Position numbers and translations under genes: made by a program. Source: Paulinella micropora (taxonomy: Eukaryota; Cercozoa; Imbricatea; Euglyphida). Taken from it: a DNA stretch of 64,000 nt. The notes under the pieces were generated by a model. The model was not told the origin of the DNA, ran no database searches, and saw only the letters and a program-made list of their open reading frames with translations. The DNA lies in the NCBI GenBank assembly GCA_009731375.1, contig BJOX01000272.1, forward strand, positions 637,235 to 701,234, given 5' to 3'. Below, one piece after another: positions 1-10,296 of this stretch (position 1 is its first letter; the number at the start of each line of letters is the position of its first letter).

Positions 1-93
1 CCCCCCCCCCCTCTCTCTCTCTCTCTCATGCTGCCTTGTCTTCAGCTGGGGGAACGTTTTCTTAAAACTTCACTATGTCATTCCGGCGCAAAC

Positions 94-388
94 ACTTAGG
101 GCAATTGCCTTTTTGCTGCCTTGCTTGTCCCCACTGTTTCCCCCACTTTTGTCTTAAGGGCAATTGCCTTTTTGCTGCCTTGTTTGTCCCCACTGCTTCC
201 CCCACTTTTGTCTTAGGACCATTGCCTTTTTGCTGCCTTGTTTGTCCCCACTGCTTCCCCCACTTTTGTCTTAGGGCAATGGCCTTTGTTGCTGCCTTGT
301 TTGTCCCCACTGCTTCCCCGACTTTTGTCTTAGGGCAATTGCTTTTTTGCTGCCTTGTTTGTCCCCACTTCTACCCCAACTTTTGTTA
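94..388. repeat. Minisatellite, about 58-bp unit, five copies
   Basis: Five head-to-tail copies of a unit of about 58 bp. Each contains ttgctgccttg, a gtccccactg block and a cccacttttgtctta block, with scattered substitutions. It lies directly upstream of the first recognisable exon of the WIPI-type gene, so it is probably intronic. The reading frames through it are low-complexity and not believable as protein. Confidence 0.85.
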
Positions 389-420
389 CCGTGGTGTATC
401 GCCTTCTTACGTGAGTGAGT

Positions 421-580
421 ATGTGTGTGTGTGTGTGTGTGTGTCTGTGTGTGTGTGTAGTGTGTGTCTGTGTCTGTGTGTCTGTCTGTGTGTGTGTGTG
501 TGTGTGTCTGTCTGTCTGTGTGTCTGTCTGTGTGTCTGTGTGTCTGTCTGTCTGTCTGTGTGTGTCTGTGTCCGCGTGCG
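421..580. repeat. (TG)n / (TGTC)n microsatellite
   Basis: A run of tg dinucleotides passing into tgtc tetranucleotides. It ends at the gttcag acceptor of the exon starting at 587, so it forms the polypyrimidine side of that intron. Confidence 0.9.
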
Positions 581-586
581 GTTCAG

Positions 587-795
587 GTGGACCACATCGA
601 GACCACAGCAAACGCCAAGGGGCTGTGTGAATTATGCCCTTACTCGTCTAACACCGTGCTAGTGTGTCCCGGACTACAGGTTCCGCGAAACAAGACACAC
701 ACCACTCACATTCACTGATTTTGATTGATTGATTGATTTGATTGATTTGATGGATTTGATGGATTTGATGGATTTGATTGATTTGATCGATTTGA

Positions 796-854
<59 letters not shown>

Positions 855-945
855 TGACTGATTGGATTGACTGATTGGGTTGATTGATTGGATTTGTTGA
901 TTGATTGGATTGATTGGATTGATTGGACTGATTGGACTGATTGAC

Positions 946-980
<35 letters not shown>

Positions 981-1036
981 CTGATTGATTGATTAATTGA
1001 TTGATTGATTGATGGTTTGGATTGATTGATGGTTTG

Positions 1037-1070
<34 letters not shown>

Positions 1071-1910
1071 GTGAGTTAGTGAGTGAGTGAGTTAGTGAGT
1101 TAGTGAGTGAGTGAGTGAGTGAGCAAGCAATCAATCAATCAATCAATCAATCAATCGATCGATCAATCGATCGATATCGATCGATCGATTGATCGCACAT
1201 CGATCGATCACTCACTCACTCACTCACTCAATCACTCAACTTGATTGATTGCTTGATCGACTGACAGATGAACTAATTGATCGACCACTGACTGATCAAC
1301 TGGTTGATTGATTGATTGATTGAGTGAGTGATTGACTGATTGAGTGAGTGATTGATACTTTTATGTGTGTGTGTGTGTTTTGGGCAGCGGGGCCACGTTC
1401 GCGTAGAGCTGTATGACAGCAAAATTGATTGATTTATTGAGTGATTGACTGGTTGAGTGGGTGAGTGATTGATACTTTTATGTGTGTATGTGTGTGTGTG
1501 TGTGTGTTTTGGGCAGCGGGGCCATGTTCGCGTAGAGCTGTATGACAGCAAAATTGATTGATTGATTGAGTGAGTGAGTGATTGATACTTTTATGTGTGT
1601 GTGTCTGTGTTTTGGGCAGCGGGGCCATGTTCGCGTAGAGCTGTATGACAGCAAAATTGATTGATTGATTGAGTGATTGAGTGAGTGAGTGAGTGAGTGA
1701 GTGAGTGATTGATACTTTTATGTGTGTGTGTGTGTGTGTTTTGGGCAGCGGGGCCATGTTCGCGTACAGCAAAATTGATTGATTGATTGATTGAGTGAGT
1801 GAGTGATTGATACTTTTATGTGTGTGTGTGTTTTGGGCAGCGGGGCCATGTTCGCGTAGAGTTGTATGACAGCAAAAAGACCACCCTGATACCAGCGCAC
1901 GAAACCAGGT

Positions 1911-1952
<42 letters not shown>

Positions 1953-2416
1953 AAAAAGACCACCCTAATACCAGCGCACGAAACCAGGTTCTATCTATCT
2001 ATCTATCTATCTATCTATCCATCTATCTATCTATCTATCAAAAAGACCACCCTGATACCAGCGCACGAAACCAGGTTCTATCTATCTATCTAACTATCTA
2101 TCTATCTATCTATCCATCTATCCATCTATCTATCTATCTATCTATACCTATATCTATATCTATATCTATGTCTATATCTATATATCAGTCTGGCGTGCTT
2201 CGCTCTCAACTTTGATGGCACACTCCTTGCTACCTCCTCCGAAAAAGGTATGTATGTATGTATGTATGTATGTAATGTATGTATGTATGTATGTATGTAT
2301 GTATGTGTAGATGCTTTCCCTTTTTATCTTGCATCATATCTATTATGTTTATTAGATTATGTTATATTATTATGTAGAACAAGAACGAGATGTATATGCT
2401 TTCGTATATTAGATAG

Positions 2417-2489
<73 letters not shown>

Positions 2490-2518
2490 GTAGAGGTAGA
2501 GGTAGGTAGGTAGGTAGG

Positions 2519-2597
<79 letters not shown>

Positions 2598-2848
2598 GTA
2601 GGTAGGTAGGTAGGTAGATAGATATATACCTTATATTATGTTGATTATATCACATTATAGCGTGTATATCGGAACAAGAGAAAATTGAATGCTTTCAAAA
2701 ATTATCTGATATCATATTTACTTTGTCAAATCATATACCATATTCTGCAGTAACGTATATGGTATTATATGTCATACTTATTCTATTATATTTTGAAAAA
2801 AGACAGATGCTTTCATATCATTAGTACTTCATATTATTCATATTCATT

Positions 2849-2885
<37 letters not shown>

Positions 2886-2979
2886 ATATATGTATGCATA
2901 ATATATGTATCATCCCATATAGGAACATTGATCCGCATCTTTGACACAACGACTGGTCGGTCCTTGCAGGTGACTTTGT

Positions 2980-3019
<40 letters not shown>

Positions 3020-3200
3020 GTATCTATCCTATCTATCTATCTATCTATCTATCTATCCATCTATCTATCTATCTGTCTATGTATCTATCTATCTATCTAT
3101 TTATCCATCCGTCCATCCAATCCAATCCAATCGAATCCAACCCAATCCAATCCAATCCAATCCAATCCAATCCAACCCAATCCAATCCAATCCAATCCAA

Positions 3201-3235
<35 letters not shown>

Positions 3236-3485
3236 CTACCTACCTACCTACCTACCCACCTACCTACCTACTTACCTACCTACCTACTATTCATCTACCT
3301 CAATCTAGGAACTGCGAAGAGGGGCAGACAAAGCAGAGATATATTCCTTAGCCTTTAATTACACCTCGAAATGGTTAGCATGTTCCAGTGATAAAGGGTA
3401 ATTAAGCTTTCACATACACACACACGCACGCACGCGCGCGCACACACACATACACACACACGCGCGCGCACACATACATATACTT

Positions 3486-3520
<35 letters not shown>

Positions 3521-3550
3521 AACATACACACATACACACACACACACACA

Positions 3551-3604
<54 letters not shown>

Positions 3605-3708
3605 CGCTCGCTCGCTCGCTCTCTCTCTCCCTCCCTTCCTCCCTCCCTCCCTCCCTCCCCCTCCCCCCCTCCCCCCCCCCCCCCTCTCTCCCTCCTCCCT
3701 CCCTCCCT

Positions 3709-3749
<41 letters not shown>

Positions 3750-4141
3750 CCAGCACCGTCCACGTCTTCTCCATCGCCTTGGACAAGAGCGGCAAGAGCC
3801 TCAAGCCCGAAGCCACACCCCCCAGAGAAGAGGAAGTGCACGCCGCCGCTGCCATGGGGCAAAATGGCAAAGACGCTGCAGGACAGAAAAACCCCCAGTC
3901 AAGCCTGTCGTTTTTCAAGAGCTTTTTGCCCAAGTATTTCAGCTCCGAGTGGAGCTTTGCGCAGTTCAAAGTCCCCGGAGATGTGCGGTCGATCGTAGCT
4001 TTTGGCTCGGAGAAAAATTCGATTATTGTGGTCGGGGCTGACGGGACTTTTTACAAGGCTTTGTTTGATGAAGGCAAGCCCGGGGAGCCATGTGTGCAAG
4101 AGAGCTACGCAAAGTTCATCAAGCCTACAGACGAGGAATAG
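587..4141 (+). CDS. ATG18: WIPI/Atg18-family PROPPIN (WDR45-like), last six exons
   Basis: Phosphoinositide-binding beta-propeller acting in autophagosome formation; here the 3' part of a split gene. Exons inferred from GT-AG junctions and protein continuity: 587-679, 1841-1908, 2189-2247, 2923-2969, 3309-3397, 3754-4141. They sum to 744 bp, exactly 248 codons with the TAG stop. The translation runs through [57 protein letters not shown], then LRRG (the family's lipid-binding motif, FRRG or LRRG), SSDKGTVHVFSI and [14 protein letters not shown]. These are family hallmarks in the right order. Roughly the first 100 residues must lie left of the window. Every intron is filled by microsatellites, and the second exon has partial tandem copies beside it. 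Orthology to WDR45 rather than WDR45B is not settled. Confidence 0.9.
718..1375. repeat. (GATT)n and related tetranucleotide arrays in intron
   Basis: Long gatt tracts with gagt, caat and gatc variants inside the WIPI-gene intron 680-1840. The long Asn/Gln/Ser-rich minus-strand frame here comes only from the repeat and is not a gene. Confidence 0.9.
1376..1878 (+). repeat. Five tandem partial copies of a splice acceptor plus exon start
   Basis: A block made of a (tg)n tract, ttttgggcag and the exon start coding [12 protein letters not shown] occurs five times, starting near 1376, 1505, 1607, 1737 and 1830. Gatt/gagt repeats separate the copies. Only the last continues into a complete exon (1841-1908). 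The fourth lacks about 13 bp in its middle. Each copy keeps the cag acceptor, so each is a potential decoy 3' splice site. The copies are nearly identical, which suggests recent expansion. Confidence 0.85.
1874..2075 (+). repeat. Three tandem copies of the exon 3' end with its donor, spaced by (TATC)n
   Basis: The segment coding [11 protein letters not shown] followed by the donor ccag/gttcta is present three times, ending near 1908, 1987 and 2074, with tatc arrays between. All three copies keep the GT donor. Together with the upstream acceptor copies, this exon sits inside a compound minisatellite that duplicated its two ends separately. Confidence 0.85.
2250..2640. repeat. (TATG)n, (GATA)n, (GA)n and (GGTA)n microsatellites in intron
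   Basis: Arrays directly follow the donor at 2248 in the intron 2248-2922. A short ta tract at 2858-2882 precedes the next acceptor. The DNA between 2640 and 2858 is AT-rich without visible coding. Confidence 0.9.
2981..3300. repeat. (TATC)n, (TCCAA)n, (TC)n and (TACC)n microsatellites in intron
   Basis: Four simple arrays back to back fill the intron 2970-3308. Frames rich in Tyr/Leu/Ser here are repeat translations only. Confidence 0.9.
3413..3750. repeat. (CA)n, (TC)n and poly-C tracts in last intron
   Basis: Arrays run directly into the acceptor ccctcccag at 3743-3753, before the last exon of the WIPI-type gene. The Arg/Glu-rich minus-strand frames here are repeat translations. Confidence 0.9.
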
Positions 4142-4940
4142 GCGTGTGGGTGTGTTTTACCGATTTTGCACACTTGAGGAGGGAAATTAGTCATACATGC
4201 GCGTGCAAAAGCAAAAGAAAATCACTTCTTTATTTGTGTATATTAATATCTGTGTGTGTGTGTGTGTGTGTGGATGCGTGTGTTGTGTGTTTGTGCTCTT
4301 GCTTAGATGCTCTCTGATCTGTGCGTGGTTTCTCTGCGCTTGGTTTTGATGTATATCCTTTACTATGCTAGTAGTTATCATTTCGGCCGTATCATGGGAG
4401 GGGGGTTACGCTCAGCTGCTTTCTGGCGACAGATTGAGCTGACTGTGGGTTGTTCATAAGCAAGATCACACAGACATCGACCCAGAAAGATGGGAGGCCT
4501 ACGCAGCGAGACCTGCGTGGTATTTGCGGTGATTTCCCGGAAACTTCCCGCATCGTTGCCTACCGTCGCGTGTCTTTCAGCTGTGTGTATTAATGTTAAT
4601 ATCCACTGCTAGCGATAGATCTTGCTAAACTGAGTTTGTGTCTTCGCGGTTCTAACATGTCCAACTCGCTACATTGACCAGTTCGGGACACACATAGCTC
4701 TCAATCTAGTCCTGGCCTCTCCAGAACCATCATATTATGTTATCACACATAATAGGCATTGGGCAAGAAAAGTGAGTTTAAAATATGGTGGCATCTTATG
4801 TTTAGTGAGCAGCACTGGCTTGTAATCGGGAACGGGTTGCTTAGTTACGATATTAATACGCAACATGAATGACGGCAGTAACAAATTATTATCACTGCAC
4901 AGTGAAATCCATGCACTTACAAATTAAATTAAGCTTACTA
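4142..4940. other. Intergenic DNA / probable 3' UTR, no gene seen
   Basis: Follows the WIPI-type stop. It contains a short tg tract (4251-4295). Short open frames overlap the 3' UTR, but none shows a recognisable domain. No clear polyadenylation signal could be assigned. Confidence 0.6.
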
Positions 4941-4944
4941 CAGT

Positions 4945-5228
4945 CTATTATTGCTGTTGACATTCAAGACAACAACAAAAATTAGTTTTTCATTTTTGTG
5001 TCAGATTTTCATTTTTGTGACAGTTTTTCATTTTTGTGACAAAAATTCAAATTTTCAAATTTAACGGTAACATTTCGCGAAAATTTACGATATTTTGCGG
5101 ACGAATATAGCCGTTAATTTGAAAAATTCAAATTTTCACCCAAAATCAAAATTCCAACCAAAACTGAAATTCCAACCAAAACAGAAAAATCAATTTTTTT
5201 TGTTGTCTTGAATGTCAACAGCAATATT
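4945..5228. mobile_element. Foldback/MITE-like element with long terminal inverted repeats
   Basis: The left arm ttgctgttgacattcaagac is matched in inverted orientation near 5205-5225. The interior has nested inverted repeats around a core with aacggtaacatttcgc and ttttgcggacg, ending agccgttaa. The same core occurs in a second foldback element at 10838-11115 whose outer arms are different. No coding capacity, so it is probably non-autonomous. The transposase family is unknown. Confidence 0.7.
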
Positions 5229-5349
5229 TACAGTCCGGTGTATTAATATTAATATCAGACAGTATTATTAATAGTATCTACAGAACACCCACCTGTGCTC
5301 AAACAATGTCACCCGCAGCATATTCTAAGTCTGCAAATTTGATTTGCAT

Positions 5350-5587
5350 TGTAGGCATCACCCCCCGGATAGCCGGTAAAAAGTACCTTTTCCTGGTGAC
5401 AGGTGCACCAGCTTGTTTTTCAGTATTATTTGTCCGGATTGGACCTGATGCAATTTAATTCCTGGTCTGTTGCCGTTTTCCTTTTTTGCTTCACTGAGCT
5501 AATACAACGAGACATCATTCTCATCTTTTGAGGATTGTGTTTGGTTGTATTACCGACTTTTTACGAGCTATCGTTGGGGGCATTACA
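5350..5587 (+). mobile_element. 5' LTR of Gypsy element X (LTR1, plus copy)
   Basis: Begins TGTAGGCATC and ends GCATTACA (TG...CA). It is preceded by GCAT at 5346-5349. Its near-identical partner is the minus-strand LTR at 11125-11361, also bordered by GCAT, so the two are the ends of one insertion despite their opposite orientation. Confidence 0.85.
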
Positions 5588-6390
5588 TTTGGAGTCCACA
5601 TCACTAGTGTGATTTCTTTCTGCTTTGCCACACTGTGACAGGCAACAGAGTGAATTTTCACTGACCTGTCTCACACGGGGACGTCAGACGAAAACAAATA
5701 CTCCAACAGAGCTCCCTCATAACTCTTTCACAAAACAAATAATTTGATTAGTCTCAAGCAGGTGTCTCGTACCCTCTAGCCCAATCAGTATCTGTGTGCT
5801 CACAAGGAGACATCAGATACAAACTCTCTGTCGTTCTTGCTGTTCTCACACAGAGACCAAGAAGAAGGAGATGGACAGAAGCCTGAGAGTGAAGGAACAC
5901 ACACAAAACACAAACAAGCATAGGGACAGGAGCACAACACTTTACCCTTCTAGTTTGTGCATTTATCTCAGCGGCATTATCTCACACATACGTCAGAGTA
6001 TTTTTGCAAATCTCTGATTGTTTTCTAAAGGTAGGTCTGAGAACCTATCCGACCGACTGTCGACTTCTCAAGGAGAGCTTTTCTAGCTTCTCTATTACTA
6101 TCTGTGTGTAGGTCCAAGTGCCTCATACTAGATACAATATAGAAAAGAAGGAGGAGAAAGTAATCTGAGTAAGGAGAACAAGAAATCGGAGAAAGTCTCA
6201 AAGACTATTTTTCTCAAACAAAAACAAACATACAAACAGTGTTTCATAGAGGACAGGGAATCTTATCCTACCCTCTCTATTAGTTTCTCTCTTCACTAGT
6301 CAATCGACTGAAGGAGGAACAGAACACAAACGAACAAAAACCAAACATAGGAGCTGACACTGTCCTCCTGTTGATCACTACTACGACATC
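5588..6390 (+). promoter_or_regulatory. Primer-binding site and leader of element X
   Basis: Two bases after the LTR comes TGGAGTCC, a candidate tRNA primer-binding site because it starts with the TGG complementary to tRNA CCA. Element Y has the same bases at the same offset from its own 5' LTR (minus, near 26664). The remaining leader is A-rich with no convincing ORF. A block around gtcagacgaaaacaaa recurs in Y's leader. Confidence 0.55.
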
Positions 6391-9093
6391 ATGTCGACAG
6401 AGACCGCCGAAGTGAGTGAATTCTCGGAGGCAGATCAAAGAAGAGAAGAAGAAGAAGCAGGAGGAGGAGGAGGAGGAGGAGGATTGAATGAAGGAGGAGG
6501 AGGAGGATTGAATGAAGGAGGAGGAGATGAAGGAGTAGGAGGAGGAGTAGAAGAGGGCTGGGATGATGAAGGAAGATATGGAGGAGACGAAGATGAAGGA
6601 GGATTTGAACAAGAAGAGACGGGAGGAGGAGGAGGAGCATATGGTAATACCTTACCACCTGCCTACACGGGAGGAGGAGGACGAAAAATGATCGACTTGA
6701 TTCATAGTGATGGAGAGGAGATCACAGTGGAGGAACAACAGTGGGTGCAAGACCACTATGACCTCACTAAAGAAGAGTTTGATAACAAGATGGGGGGAGA
6801 GAAGGATACCTATGTGTGGATCCCTCAGGATCAAAGAAGAGAGAAAAGTCGTGCTAAAAAGGATGTCTATATCCTATTATCAAACACAGCACAGCTCCTC
6901 GGCAAACTGGTCTCTGATCCAGAAAAGAGAAAGAAGATACAGCATATCAAGTTTGGGGACACACACACCCACCTTGAATTACTCGATGCTATCTTTGGGG
7001 TGTACACTCAAACCCTGATTTGGGAACGTTCATACGGCCCACGATGTGAGGGTTACCTCCAGTACACAAACCCAAGAGCAACGGCCAGATTCCTCGCGAC
7101 TGGTCAGGAGGCAGTCGATGTAACAAAAATGAAGACCAATCTGGGTTCGAAAAACTCGAGTGGCATATTTCATTTTTTTACAATGGAAATGAAGGCCTTG
7201 GAGGAGGGGAAGGCAGAGATGGAAAAAAGCATTAAGGCAGCAGGAGAAACTCATCCTGTGATTGATGAGTTAGAGAAGACCGACAGAGTTCTGACCAAGA
7301 TCAGACTGTTGATGGGTGCGTTACTGCACAAGGAGGCATGGAAGAGATGGATTCCTACCAAGGATCACTCTGTCCTTAAATCACTTAGTAACGCACCACC
7401 GGTCGCCAACAAAGCAGGTGTTGACCAATATGTGGAGAAATATAATTTTCTCAGATCTGCTTCTGAATTGGTGGCCTTTATCACTCATGCTCAAAAGCTG
7501 GTGATATCTGAGAAGAAGAAGGCGAAAGAGAATGAGGAGTTCGAGAAGACGATGAGACTGGAAAGAATGAAAGCAAAAGTGAGTGGTGCAAAGACACACC
7601 CTCCGACATATTTGACCCCACCAGCTCCTGCCCCACCAGCCCCTGCACCCTCGGGCTCAACTACGGTGGTGGTCACAAACACGGAGAAGAAGGACAGACA
7701 GAACATCATAAATGCCTTCAAGGCGAAGAAAGGAGGAGTGGCAAGTCTCATGCTATATGCCAAGACGAGCTCAGACAAAGACTCTGATGCTTCGCTTTTG
7801 AGCAAGCTCAAAGAGATCAATGCCTGCATGAAGGCTTTTCCTTGCGACGAAACGCAGGAATACGAGGCCCTTGTTACTGTTTTTGACCAATCTCTAGTCT
7901 CGGAGGGATTTGATCTGACACAGTACAAGTTTTTGAGAAAGAAGGAGGAGATTAAGAGAAACAATGCAACAGGCCTAGACGCTCAGTGTGAACTGGCGGT
8001 GGCCACACTCATTTCATATTTTCAATCTCATGGATACCAGCATCTCTGCACTGGTACTCTCATAGGATTTGAAATCTTTGAGACAGTGGCGATGAGTTTG
8101 AGGAGTGCTGTTGGCTTGGCGGCGACCCTTACGGAGGTAGTTTCCTCCTATGGGCTATTCTATGGCCGCAAGTCGATCATCCTCTATTTCTTTTCGGCGT
8201 TACACACAGTTAACCCGAGTAAGCTTACTCAGCTCATACAACAATGCTCGACGTTTAGCTCAGTGAAGTCCAAGAACTTCCTCGAGACACACGTGTTCGA
8301 AAATACGGTTCAAAGCGTTGCTCCGTCAGCACTGTTTCAAGAAGTGATGAGTGCATGCTCAAACATGGACTCGCTCACGGAGGCACATACGGCACAGGCA
8401 GGCGGTGTACCTGTTGGCGCACAAGCCACGTACACAAACAGAGTTGCCGGTTGGAAGAGACAGAGAGAGCCAGACCTGAAGACCGCATGTTGGAGGTGGT
8501 TCGCGGGCTTGCAGTGTAAGGCACAGATGGAGAACAGAGACTGCTCTTTCAATCATGATAGGCAGAACCCAACAGCAAGGGCAAATTTTCTGAGCAGGAC
8601 GGAAGGCAAGGAACCGGGCCTTTTCAATATGCTTCAGATTGCCGCTGTGAACGAAGGTTGGTATGCCAATATGTGTGATGATGAGGAGTTACGAGAGGCA
8701 ATCATTACCTACATGAAGAGGATGAAGGAGAAGAAGGAGGAAAGGGAGAGACAAAAGAACTTAAAGGCCTCTCAAAGAGGACGAGAAGGAGGAGCAGGAG
8801 CAGGAGGAGGAGGAGGAGGAGGAGGAGGAGGAGGACGAGGACGAGGAACATGGAGAGGAGCCTCGAGGTGGCAGGGAACCCCTCAGAGAGGAAGAGGAGG
8901 AGGTCGGGGATATACCCCTTATGGAGGGAGAGCTGTTCGAGCTCCAGCCCCCCCACCCAGAGGAGGAGGAGGCTCGTGGGCAAGCTCCAACCCAAATTTC
9001 GGTCGAGCTCAGGCCTACAACACTGCCTCGGAGACCGATACGTCATCCTACCCGGACACTACTCAAGGTAATCGTTTCGAGGTGGTGGAATGA
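6391..9093 (+). CDS. gag: Gag of Gypsy element X, CCCH zinc finger, ends in UGA read into pol
   Basis: A 900-residue capsid/nucleocapsid polyprotein. Residues 1-90 are low-complexity Gly/Glu. Residues about 100-640 form a helical region homologous along its length to the Gag of element Y. About residues 695-715 contain a Cys-x8-Cys-x8-Cys-x3-His finger (CWRWFAGLQC, then CSFNH) instead of the retroviral CCHC knuckle. The C-terminus has RGG/Gly-rich nucleic-acid-binding repeats. The frame ends in TGA (9091-9093) followed by CTG GAG and continues open into the protease ORF in the same frame, which suggests stop-codon readthrough. The start is the first ATG of the open frame, 762 bp after the candidate PBS. 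No frame break is visible, so X looks young. Confidence 0.8.
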   Translation: MSTETAEVSEFSEADQRREEEEAGGGGGGGGLNEGGGGGLNEGGGDEGVGGGVEEGWDDEGRYGGDEDEGGFEQEETGGGGGAYGNTLPPAYTGGGGRKMIDLIHSDGEEITVEEQQWVQDHYDLTKEEFDNKMGGEKDTYVWIPQDQRREKSRAKKDVYILLSNTAQLLGKLVSDPEKRKKIQHIKFGDTHTHLELLDAIFGVYTQTLIWERSYGPRCEGYLQYTNPRATARFLATGQEAVDVTKMKTNLGSKNSSGIFHFFTMEMKALEEGKAEMEKSIKAAGETHPVIDELEKTDRVLTKIRLLMGALLHKEAWKRWIPTKDHSVLKSLSNAPPVANKAGVDQYVEKYNFLRSASELVAFITHAQKLVISEKKKAKENEEFEKTMRLERMKAKVSGAKTHPPTYLTPPAPAPPAPAPSGSTTVVVTNTEKKDRQNIINAFKAKKGGVASLMLYAKTSSDKDSDASLLSKLKEINACMKAFPCDETQEYEALVTVFDQSLVSEGFDLTQYKFLRKKEEIKRNNATGLDAQCELAVATLISYFQSHGYQHLCTGTLIGFEIFETVAMSLRSAVGLAATLTEVVSSYGLFYGRKSIILYFFSALHTVNPSKLTQLIQQCSTFSSVKSKNFLETHVFENTVQSVAPSALFQEVMSACSNMDSLTEAHTAQAGGVPVGAQATYTNRVAGWKRQREPDLKTACWRWFAGLQCKAQMENRDCSFNHDRQNPTARANFLSRTEGKEPGLFNMLQIAAVNEGWYANMCDDEELREAIITYMKRMKEKKEERERQKNLKASQRGREGGAGAGGGGGGGGGGGRGRGTWRGASRWQGTPQRGRGGGRGYTPYGGRAVRAPAPPPRGGGGSWASSNPNFGRAQAYNTASETDTSSYPDTTQGNRFEVVE

Positions 9094-9126
9094 CTGGAGG
9101 GGGAAGAAGAGAGGAAGGAGAAGACT

Positions 9127-9984
9127 GTGAAGTTTAACCCTAAAGTCACAGTGCTTTCTAATGCTGTTGTGCAGACTGGGCCAACGCTTCCTCTATGTGA
9201 AAACAAAGATGTGGGTACACAGAGACTGCAGCCCCAAGGTAGTCTCATACCCGTTCATACAGCACGGTTACCAATGATAACTGATGCAAATAGGAAGGCG
9301 AGACTTGCGATGGAGGCGAGGAGGCCAATGGCAGACGTATCGCCTCGGCCAAGCAAACAACCACGAACAGACTCAATGTCTACGGTCGCGGCGGGTGGCG
9401 AGCAAAAAGACAATGTGTGTACTCAAGTACCACAAGACAATGTCGCTCAAATAGTAAACGCACCAGTACCGCAGAATAATAAAAATGTTAATGAGGTGAA
9501 GCAGGAGGAGAAGAAGGAGGAGTTGAAAAACTTAGAGACAAGACTCCAAAATTTGGAACGTAAAGTTCTTGTTCTCGCAGCCAATATACACAGGCCCGAT
9601 GCTCTGTGTTATACGGAACTTTATTGTGAAACATTGAAGACAATATTAAAAGTTGGTAATGATACGATGGCGAATATTAATATTGTCGGCCGGAAGTTTT
9701 TTAATCGATACCGGGACTGGGTGGACGGAAATATGAAAAAGTCAACGGGCACTCTCAAAGGAGTGAGCAGCCGGACGGATATCACGGGAATCATCACACT
9801 GACCTTTAAATTGAAATCCGCACGAGTATACCGTATGGACCTCTATGTCGTCCCCGGTTACCACGGGTCAATATTACTATCGTATGACCAATTGGCTCCT
9901 GACACTATATTAAATGATACCGATTTATACAAGGGTATGTCTTCACAACAAGTAAATGTATATATGGAAACCAACGACCGGTGA
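9127..9984 (+). pseudogene. pol: Protease N-terminal part of element X, cut by inversion and joined to the 3' end of Y
   Basis: In the same frame as gag after its TGA; no ATG is needed if it is made by readthrough. Residues about 175-190 carry DTMANINIV, in the place of the retropepsin DTG motif. LYVVPGYHGSILLSYDQLA follows, resembling the second half of retropepsins (compare xLGxDWL). Homology to Y's protease stops right after YDQLA, near 9895. The last 30 or so residues instead match the 3' non-pol region of these elements (compare minus strand near 11730-11800). The rest of this protease is on the minus strand, ending at 17213. The ORF is thus a junction product of an inversion. Confidence 0.75.
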
Positions 9985-10296
9985 TTACATATATATGGAA
10001 ATGGCGACATTACATTATTCAGTGACTTAACCATAAAACATTATACTTTGACATACTGCACAAATATCTTATCGACAGAAGAAAGAGGAAGATTTTAATA
10101 TAGATACTGAATGTGCTAGAGCACATATATGATTGGTACCGGGGCAAGTATCATTGTTGTTTTATAACGGCTACTTCGTGGGTTGATGTATCTTCATACA
10201 TAACTCTAAATGAATCTTAGTCAGAAAAGAAATCAGTTCAAAGCGTATTATGTCTCAAACGAAGTTCCGCCATAAAAAACTGGGAGGGGTACTCAG
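9985..10296 (+). other. 3' non-coding region and polypurine tract of element Y (relocated)
   Basis: No ORF. It ends in the polypurine tract tgggaggggtactcag directly before the LTR at 10297, as expected at the 3' end of an LTR element. Under the inversion model, 9,900-10,516 was the 3' end of the minus-strand element Y. Confidence 0.6.

Noticed and set aside
69-100. Possible additional upstream WIPI exon around atgtcattccggcgc
   Set aside because: Only a few residues (SFR) resemble the family, and no continuous frame or splice pair links it to 587.
94-388. Regular repeats near the left edge as a possible CRISPR array
   Set aside because: Units are contiguous with no unique spacers, and the genome is eukaryotic: a minisatellite.
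718-1900. Long ORFs rich in Asn, Gln, Ser, Thr and His in simple repeats
   Set aside because: Translations of (GATT)n, (GT)n and similar arrays in several frames at once; no coding signal.
3410-3969. Arg/Glu-rich minus-strand ORFs across the last WIPI intron
   Set aside because: Antisense of (TC)n/(CA)n repeats and of a well supported exon.
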